Part shown: positions 56,918-64,000 of the stretch, in pieces | Position numbering within the stretch: position 1 is the stretch's first letter | How the letters are laid out: every line of letters begins with the position of its first letter | Source: Siderastrea radians | Lineage: Eukaryota; Cnidaria; Anthozoa; Scleractinia; Rhizangiidae | Assembly: GCA_964017195.1 (NCBI GenBank) | Contig: OZ024895.1 | Coordinates: forward strand, 21,771,233-21,835,232 | DNA length: 64,000 nucleotides | Direction: 5' to 3' | Position numbers and translations under genes: made by a program | Notes under the pieces: generated by a model | Told to the model about the DNA's origin: nothing | The model's database searches: none | Seen by the model: the letters and a program-made list of their open reading frames with translations, nothing else

Positions 56918-57746
56918 CCGTATTTTCTCGATTAAACGCCGGACCCCGAATAAACGCCGGGTTCAAATAAACGCCGGGTGCACAGAGCCGAGTTTAAAAT
57001 AAACGCCCCCGGCGTTTATTCGGGGTCCCGGCGTTTATTTGAGGTCCCGGCGTTTATTCGAGATGGGTATATTAAATCAGGATTATGTGTCGTGACTGCA
57101 TACAGTTCTCTTTCTACTATTATAGTCTAATATACGCTAATAGTCAAACCAAACTACCTTTTACAAAAGTACTTCTCGCTAAAACAGCTGAAACAAACGA
57201 CGAATCAGGTATCATGTCAATCACTTTTAAATCATGGTAACTTTTCTGAGGGCTTGTACATCAAGCAAGGATCATCTCGAGGGTCTCTCCAGCATTTCTC
57301 CAGCAGTTCCTTGCAATTGAATCGCTCCATAATTTTGCTTTTCTCGGAACTGATGGAGAAGGAACCTCGCCACCACCTTGTTCAAAATTGCTTGCACAGT
57401 ACGTTTGCTGTTGAGCAGTTACCGATACACTTCCTCCGTGTTTCACGCAGGGAGAAACGTAACGCTGAGAAGAGTTCAATCACTGTTTCTGTCAGTGATT
57501 TTTTTTTTGTTTTTTATAAATAACATACCAGAATCACTTAGATTAGACAAAGTTGATGACATCGTTTCACATGTTTTAAACGTTTCTGCTGAATTTTGGT
57601 TCTTGGTTCAATAAACGTCCAGTACTGAAAAGTGCATTTAATAAATAAACGCCGGGCCCCAAATAAACGCTGGGTTCGGATAAAAGCAAGGTCTACGAGG
57701 CCGAGTTTTAAATAAACGCACCCGGCGTTTAATCGAGAAAATACGG
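56918..57746. mobile_element. 829-bp TA-flanked element with CGGCGTTTATT arrays
   Basis: CCGTATTTTCTCGATTAAAC (56918) and its exact reverse complement ending ATACGG (57746) form inverted ends of at least 25 bp, flanked by TA on each side. Behind each end are multiple AATAAACGCCGGG words: at least four, plus inverted CCCGGCGTTTATT copies, at 56940-57062, and four at 57645-57730. TA flanks fit the Tc1/mariner/pogo group. The interior open frames have no transposase signature. Confidence 0.8.
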
Positions 57747-57748
57747 TA

Positions 57749-60700
57749 CGTAAAGTATGCTAGCGACAACAGGGGAGAAAGAAAATCGTTCTTCAGTTTA
57801 CACAACAGACTGGAAAGGCGCCAATTGTTCTTGATAATAAGTCTTTTGTAATTTTAAAGTAAGGAGAAGGGCTGTCAAATCTTTTGTAACTGTAACTGAG
57901 TATGGAGAGGGGCTACAGTCTCGAAGAAGATTCCGTGAAACAGCCCTCCCGTTTTATTGCCACTGGGTGCATAGTTTAGGGACTGATTACGAAATAGGAA
58001 TACGCGAAATTGCCAGTATTCGAGTTCTCGTTTGACTTTCCTCTTTTGGGAAACTTTCTGATTTAATTCAAATAAGCAGGGTTGCGTTCTTTTGGGAACG
58101 TGTTGAGTTAGTAAGTCAGTAGGCAAAATTGGTTCTTCGGGGAAAGTTCAAGACTCGGATTTCGAATAGGCAGAGCAGAGTCGTTGCATGGGTAAAGGTT
58201 TTGTCTTACTCCAAATAGGCAGTTCTTTTTTTTCTTTGGGACCTTTTTTGTTTGGGGAGAATTGTTTTGTTTTAGGAGACAATTCTCAGTTTACTCGAAA
58301 TAAGATCTGATTCTTTGTAATTTGTAATTCGGAATAGAAAGAAAGGGAAGTTTTGCCTTTACTCGGAATAAGAAGAATTCGTTTTTCTAGGGACGTTGCC
58401 TCGGAATTCAATGGTTTCTTTTGGAAAAGTTTTAAGTTTACTCAAAATATGCAGAATTACGTCCTGTTGGAGAATTTTAACACGGAGGAGGAAAAGATGA
58501 GCCTTATTTGCATTGAACAGGAGTCGATATTTCGGGAGATTATGTTATTTCTTAAATCAGACCGAGACACCCACATTAGACATCCCTTCCTTGTAATAAA
58601 ATAAATAAATAAATAAATAAAACACGGTGGCCATGCGCGCACTGAGAAAGAACTGCGTGGTAGTCACGCGTGAAGAAAGAGGCAGTTCGCGACCGCCACG
58701 CACACTATGGAGAACTCCCACAAAACTACGCGTAACTGTGCTGAAGGGTAACCTGTCGTTGAAGGGTCAAACGCGATATTTCCTGTTCAACTGAGAGCTT
58801 GGATTATCCATTCAAAGTATTTCCGGTCAGAAGTAGGGGAGGATTTCCCATTTAAGATGACACTGCTTGCCTAAGGCAAAGACAAATATATAGAAAACGA
58901 AAAGCATAAGCTTTTAATACAGATAAAATGTTTCGATACACTTAAGTTTCTAAAACATTCTTGTAAACACGCCTTTAAAATATGAGACGTTCTTGTGCGA
59001 TGTCCGAATTTAATGTTCCCTGTAAAATCAGTTACCATCTTTGCCTTGAGGCGGCGGGCAGCAAATCAGAGTTACTGACTGTTATTTTAAGCTAAAATCA
59101 GAGGCCCAATTTACAATGAGTACCATCAGGGAACAATGACACCATGAAATATAGCTTTTATGTTTGAACCCACTAGATCAAGCTAATGTAGCTTACATGT
59201 ACCCTGTACGACAGAAAAAAATTACCCTTTGTTCCCTAATTCTGTTACACATAACACAAAAATATAACTCTATTCTGCTTTCGATCTAACGCAATAATTC
59301 TACCCTATGTGAAGCTACGTATTTTTGTTGTAGGCATCGTATAGATGCCACAGTCAAGTCTTTGTTTATATGAACGTGCCGGGCAATAAATCTTCAAGCA
59401 GTTTGTTGATGTTTCTCCGGAAGTTTTTTTCGGCAGAGTGAGCTTTGAACGTGATCCACTCCGTGATATTTATAACCATTATAACAATAACATATAGTAA
59501 TAAGAAAACGAAATCAACTAAACGTATCTGATGACCATGAGCCACGCAAAGACATATGAACTCGAAGCGAAGGAGTCTTATTCCGCGAACTGTCGACTTA
59601 CAATTTGTACGTACCTATTTCAAAAAGGGTTGCTTTAGTGACGCATGTATCATAGACCGCAGTGCACCATGATCGTTAAATTTATGGCTGCTTTTCTCTA
59701 GCTACTAGTCCTAACGGCAAGAGCAAATGCATTTTTTTATGATTTGGTTTTCTCCTGCAGTGCCATTAGCAAGAAAAGTGATCAATACATTTATTTATAG
59801 TAAACATGATGAAATAGGTGTACATACAGTCCTAGCAGATCACAAACGAAACGTCAAGTTTATTATCAAAATGCGTTTGTTTACCATGTTTGCCACTGCT
59901 GATTGTGTTTTATTCTTAATCAAGCTTTGTTATTATCAAGCTATTTTAAAACACATTAATCATAAGAAATTCGGTCGTGCACGGGCCCATAGCTGCCGCT
60001 ATTCGGCTTGTTGGGTATAACCTCAGGTACAGCTCAATTTCGTAGCATAAACGCTTAACAGTGGGTTCGTACAAAAATTGCACGCAGAATTCGGTACTTT
60101 GTAAACCAATATTTTTTCCAAAGCATTTTCATTTTTTCCAGATTCAAAACGTCAAAATGTCAAGGAGATTAATAAAATGGACTGTGATTTACGTCTGAAA
60201 AGATTACAAAACGTAAAATCTGGGACAGAATTGAACTAGATTTTAGCAGCCAATTCAAATGAAAGGTGCTGCGCAGTAGCTTTATTTAAAGCTCTTTATT
60301 TCTCCCAGTTTTAGTCTTTAATTAACAAACGTTGTTTAGCTGACATTGAACGTTTGGACGTTTTTAACTGTGCTTCCAGGCATTTTTGCGTCAATATAAA
60401 AAGTCGTTTTCGAGTTTTTTTTTTGGGGGGGGGAGGGGGGAGGGGCAATGTTATGTGCTGGCATAAAGGCAGGTACACCCCTGGTTAGAGTTTATTCAGA
60501 CCTCAAGCAAGAATCACACAAGCCAGAAGCTAGATTCCATGCTTCCTTGAGGAAAGTCTTCCCATCAGTCGTTGCAAATCTGCGATCTCCTCTTATCGCC
60601 CCAGGCCCAAAGCACCTCCTCTTTCAGTTTGCTTCCATACTTTGTTCACCATTTTGAATAACCGGCGACATAAAGTAGCAGCTGTATGCAAAGACGCGTT

Positions 60701-61125
60701 GATAACACATTGGGCACTGTATATTTGCTGGTAAAAAGGCAAACATGATTTCACGTTTAATTTCCCACGCATTATTCCGTACGAATGTAGGATCTCTCGT
60801 CAAAGTCTCAGAAACTTTCCAGGTTAACCAAAAGGAGTTTAAGCCAAATGCTGATAGCCCAATGCATTTTTTACGGCAGCTTGGCGGAAAATAGCTAAGA
60901 AGCCACATCCTACATCATGACTTTCAGCGACAATAGCAACAATAATATCCGGAAGCTTCTCCAGACTACATCTTCCAGTCGAGCTCGTCTTAGGGAGCAA
61001 GTCTCATTCAGCACAAGAGTTTGTGGTGACGCACTGCTTTGCGCCTTTAGATCTGAAGAGCACAATCTGATATGCGTCTTGAACATCAGCACGGTTGCGG
61101 CAGCTGCACGCTCGTTAAGAACATC
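57749..61125. other. 3.4-kb non-coding stretch
   Basis: No exon recognised. Contains an (AAAT)n microsatellite at 58593-58621, a G-run at 60424-60444 and a fragment of the TTAA-MITE interior (AATTCAAATGAAAGGTGCTG, 60253). The downstream part of the TRAF transcript may extend into the right end. Confidence 0.45.
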
Positions 61126-61215
61126 TTAGCCTGAGAAAACAGACGACATTTCACGATTTCCACCACCAGTCCTGGTGGTGGAAATCGTGAAATGTCGTCT
61201 GTTTTCTCAGGCTAA
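61126..61215. mobile_element. 90-bp perfect hairpin in the TRAF 3' UTR
   Basis: A 44-bp arm (61126-61169, starting TTAGCCTGAGAAAACAGACG) is followed by a TC loop and its exact 44-bp reverse complement (61172-61215). It lies 8 bp beyond the TRAF stop codon (61224-61226, minus strand), so it should be transcribed and fold into a long perfect RNA stem. Probably a snap-back MITE; perfect arms suggest recent origin. Confidence 0.85.
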
Positions 61216-61223
61216 GGACACCA

Positions 61224-62784
61224 CTAAATCACAGGCATTCCAATTGTGTCCACAATAATCTTGATAAAAACCGTATCATCCCGGACGTACCCCCTCGATC
61301 TCAGCAGGCTATGTGAACAGAACGCTGGGCACCCAGAGGCGATGTTCATCTCCGAGCGCGGTCGTTGAAAGCTCGAGCTGTTCGGATCCGGTCGGAAGGT
61401 CTCGGTAACGTGTGAGATTCGTTCCTGATCCAGCAACTTCATGGTAATTTTTTGTTGGAAAGGCCAAGACAACAAAGCGTCATATTCCCCTCGCATTACC
61501 ACAATAAACAGCGATATGTATTTTCCTTTACCCAGTGGTCCATCCCCGTTAAGATACGCGCGTGCGCAAAGCTTATAACCATAGCGAGAAGTGTAAAATG
61601 GTGGACTGTAGATAGAGATTGTTTTCCCTTCAGCAGCTTCACGGAACCTACGTTGAAATTCGTCAATTTTCCAAAGAAAGGTCCCATCGTGTGAAGTGGT
61701 CTCCAAGATCTGAAGTTTGAGGTCTTGGTCAGCTAGTTGGATTTCGTGTAAAGTCATCGAGTGCTCCACGCGATCGAGTCGATGATCGTTTCCACTGGCA
61801 CCTGGCATTGATAGCCGGTCGCACTCGCGCGCCGCAGAACGCGGGCGTGGTCTCTCGTTGAGTCGCGTTACTTCTTCTGCTAGTAGCGCTAATCTTTCGT
61901 CTTGAAAATCCAAGCGATGCATTATTTCATCGGTATTTTTACTTCCTTGTTTGCTTTCATTTGAGCTGACAAAGGACTGGACGCTTTGACGAAGCTCATC
62001 AACGCTCTTCCGCTGCGCATCAAGATTCTCTTCAAGTCTTGCTAGCTTTACCTGGTGCGTGGAAAGCGTCTGTTTATTTAGTGCAAGAGCTTCATTCTGC
62101 AAGGACAGCCGTGCTTCGTAAGTTTGATTTAATTCCTGAGAGACGCTCAGCTGAAGCTGTAGATTTTTCATTTGCTCTAATATTTCATTGATGTACTTGC
62201 TCGAAAGTGTTAAATGCTCGGTTGTATGAGAAGTTAGATGATCCTCTAAAGACTCCCTAGGCCCATGGAAATTACACCCCATGGACTTAAAACTACACTG
62301 CACAGGAGCTCGCGGGCATGATTTTGAGTGCTCCGACAAATTTTCTCTAAGAATTTCACTCTCATCACAACCATGAGGGCATTTCACAGGAAACTTGCCG
62401 CAGTTTTCCAAATGCTCCCTCATTTTAACTCCAGCAAAACCAGCCTGACAGTACGGACAATCCATGACTTTAAATAGACAATCATTTCCGATGTGTTTTG
62501 CTAATTGATGCCTTAATACTATCACGTTGCAACCATGATCACTGTACAAACATTTAACTTCTGAAAAAGGACATTTTGCATCGTGATCTGTCAGCTCGGA
62601 TAGCTGTCCCATCCACTGACACCCAAGTGATTTCTTAGGGCAGTAACATTCCAAGGCAAGGAGTTCTTTCTCAGCGCACTTGTCCCTGAAAATTTGGCCT
62701 CTTTGTAGTATCTCGCCATCATCCGGGCATTTAGGCTCAACCGGTTCCCTCTTGAAAAGGGCTTCCAAGCACAACAGACAATAC
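61224..62784 (-). CDS. TRAF-family signalling protein, last coding exon (partial gene)
   Basis: The exon starts at the acceptor TTTGCAG|G (62784) and ends at a stop (61224-61226), encoding 519 residues after the split codon. Order of domains: the second half of a RING finger (YCLLCLEALF...PKCPDD), TRAF-type zinc fingers (CQWMGQLSELTDHDAKC, then repeated CPYC...HLENC, CPHGCD...HSKSC and CSFKSMGC...HLTSH blocks), a coiled coil of about 150 residues (EQMKNLQLQLSVSQELNQTY onward), and a C-terminal MATH/TRAF-C domain (GTFLWKIDEF, YGYKLCARAYLNGDG, LFIVVMRGEYDALLSWPF, MNIASGCPAF, DDTVFIKIIVDT). It matches TRAF2/3/5-type adaptor E3 ligases acting below TNF-receptor and Toll-like receptors in the cytosol. 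The first RING half is encoded upstream, outside the window. A 90-bp hairpin follows the stop. Confidence 0.93.
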
Positions 62785-62883
62785 CTGCAAACGTGAAAGA
62801 ATACTATAAAATTTCTTTTAAGTTCCCGATCCCCATCTGTTTTCACTCCCACCCCCCGTCCTACGTCAGTAGTGATGAGAAAC

Positions 62884-63003
62884 TAATGTTTGAACTAAGA
62901 AAAGATGGAATATTGAGAATGTCGCAAGCGTGGGACAAAGAAAAAATCAAGGACCTTCCGTACACCGGTCAAGCACTCTAACCACTGAGCTGCTGGGAGA
63001 CCC
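62884..63003 (-). mobile_element. tRNA-derived SINE, minus strand
   Basis: Read on the minus strand: CAGCTCAGTGGTTAGAG (A-box region of a tRNA-like head), then CTTGACCGGTGTACGGAAGG, then the body TTTTTTCTTTGTCCCACGC and CATCTTTTCTTAGTTC. The B-box segment is deleted. It lies in the intron upstream of the TRAF last exon. Confidence 0.7.
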
Positions 63004-63119
63004 GTGGCGAGCTATTGTAGGTCATATTAACTAGCTTCTTATTACCATCCTTCTTTATTTATCATCCTTCAGGGCACTTTCGAAATTGCTGTCAGCTAAT
63101 CCTAGCAGCATGCGGGCCG

Positions 63120-63300
63120 CGTGTAACCATGAACCTAGTAACTTTGCTCGCCACCAGTCCCCCAGGAGCGCCCGACTGGTGCACGGGAGGTCATGGGTTC
63201 GATTCCCGCGTGGGACTCAGATTTTTTCTTTGTCCCATGCACTCGACATTCTGAATACCCCATCTTTTCTCATAATTTTCTTAAATTTAATTTAACCATC
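63120..63300 (+). mobile_element. tRNA-derived SINE, plus strand
   Basis: GAGCGCCCGACTGGTGCACG, then a perfect B box GGTTCGATTCC (63198-63208 region), then the body TTTTTTCTTTGTCCCATGC, CTCGACATTCTGAATA and CATCTTTTCTCATAATTT. The body matches the minus-strand copy at 62884-63003. The A box is damaged (ACCAGTCCCCCAGGAGCG). Confidence 0.7.
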
Positions 63301-64000
63301 TTTCTTTAATTTCTGAAGTAATATATCAAACACGAGAAAGAGCGGTTTCATCGGGATATCCAAACACCAACTTCGAGATACCTGATTAGACACCCTTTCG
63401 AGGTTTTTAATATGGCTTCTCAAACCATTCCTAATTCTTGGTGAAACTCAAAGCAAAAGTTCGCAAAATTTTATGCTTATTAAGATCCGGTACCCAAACC
63501 ACCGTCACGGTAGTGAATTCCTTTGTTTTCTCTTTATGAATTATTAGTGAGTTTGCAAACTGTTACAAAAGAAGAAAAGGAATCTTACAAGCATGACTAG
63601 AGAAGGACAGATGGTCAACAGCAAAACCTGATCTTAGACGGGCTGGTGGAAATAAGGTCTCAGTCAGTTTGCAGAAAAAAGAAAACTTCGGTTATTTTTG
63701 GATGACACAAAGTATTCTTAAGATCTCGAAAGATGTCCCCATGGCTTTCAAGGATTTTCGAAGATGATCCAAAAACCTCTGAAGACAACAGAAGATCACC
63801 CAAAGATTTCCAAGGATAAAAAAAATGTGAACCTGAAGCTAGAACTGAGGGAAAGGTTTGTCACAACATAACCCAAGTTTGCCCTTGCACAAAAACATGG
63901 GAGTTGGAGGGCCTGGGTAATGCGCTCCTGAATAGGGAATAAATGTATTGAAAATGATGCACAAGTCAATGCACACCTTATGGTTAAATGGTGCAACAAA
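63301..64000. other. Non-coding sequence at the right edge
   Basis: About 700 bp, probably intron of the TRAF gene since its RING first-half exon must lie further right on the minus strand. No Cys-rich RING exon is visible here. Confidence 0.45.

Noticed and set aside
63150..63222. Functional tRNA gene
   Set aside because: Good B box but damaged A box and no acceptor-stem pairing. The body continues as a SINE shared with 62884-63003.

Overview
This is eukaryotic nuclear DNA, most likely from an anthozoan cnidarian and probably a stony coral. The evidence is intron-split genes with GT-AG (one GC-AG) splice sites, short conserved exons in long AT-rich non-coding stretches, a cnidarian-style class A GPCR, SLC16-like transporters, a TRAF, and a dense load of small inverted-repeat transposons. 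Species cannot be set from the sequence. There are no bacterial operons, CRISPR arrays or phage genes.

Layout. 1-21.9 kb is a tandem segmental duplication. A unit made of a two-exon GPCR gene plus the last exon of the neighbouring SLC16 gene is present as an intact copy (14.3-21.9 kb), a decayed copy (5.4-12.1 kb: GPCR exon 2 pseudogene, lost exon 1, orphan frameshifted SLC16 exon) and a partial copy (3.5-4.9 kb: intact GPCR exon 1, no exon 2 in the window). 20.7-25.7 kb is SLC16-like gene 1 (four coding exons, very long N-terminal extension). 28.8-34.5 kb is a TA-flanked, pogo/Tigger-like inverted-repeat element that encloses the decayed 3' half of a tyrosine-recombinase (DIRS/Ngaro-type) retrotransposon, itself cut by a TTAA-flanked MITE. 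38.8-46.0 kb is SLC16-like gene 2, with the same intron positions and phases as gene 1 and one GC-AG intron. 46-61 kb is gene-poor and holds a LINE 3' fragment and many fold-back or MITE elements. 61.2-62.8 kb is the large last exon of a TRAF-family gene, followed 8 bp after its stop by a 90-bp perfect hairpin. Two tRNA-like SINEs lie in inverted orientation upstream of it.

All recognised host genes are on the minus strand. The two SLC16 genes are ancient paralogues, probably proton-linked or facilitative carriers of monocarboxylates or related solutes at the plasma membrane. The GPCR copies are recent paralogues, and one pair shows a sharp local identity tract that looks like gene conversion. 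The TRAF belongs to TNF-receptor/TLR-type signalling. No functional link between these genes is evident. I see no wholly new multi-gene system. The notable content is duplication, conversion and transposon archaeology.
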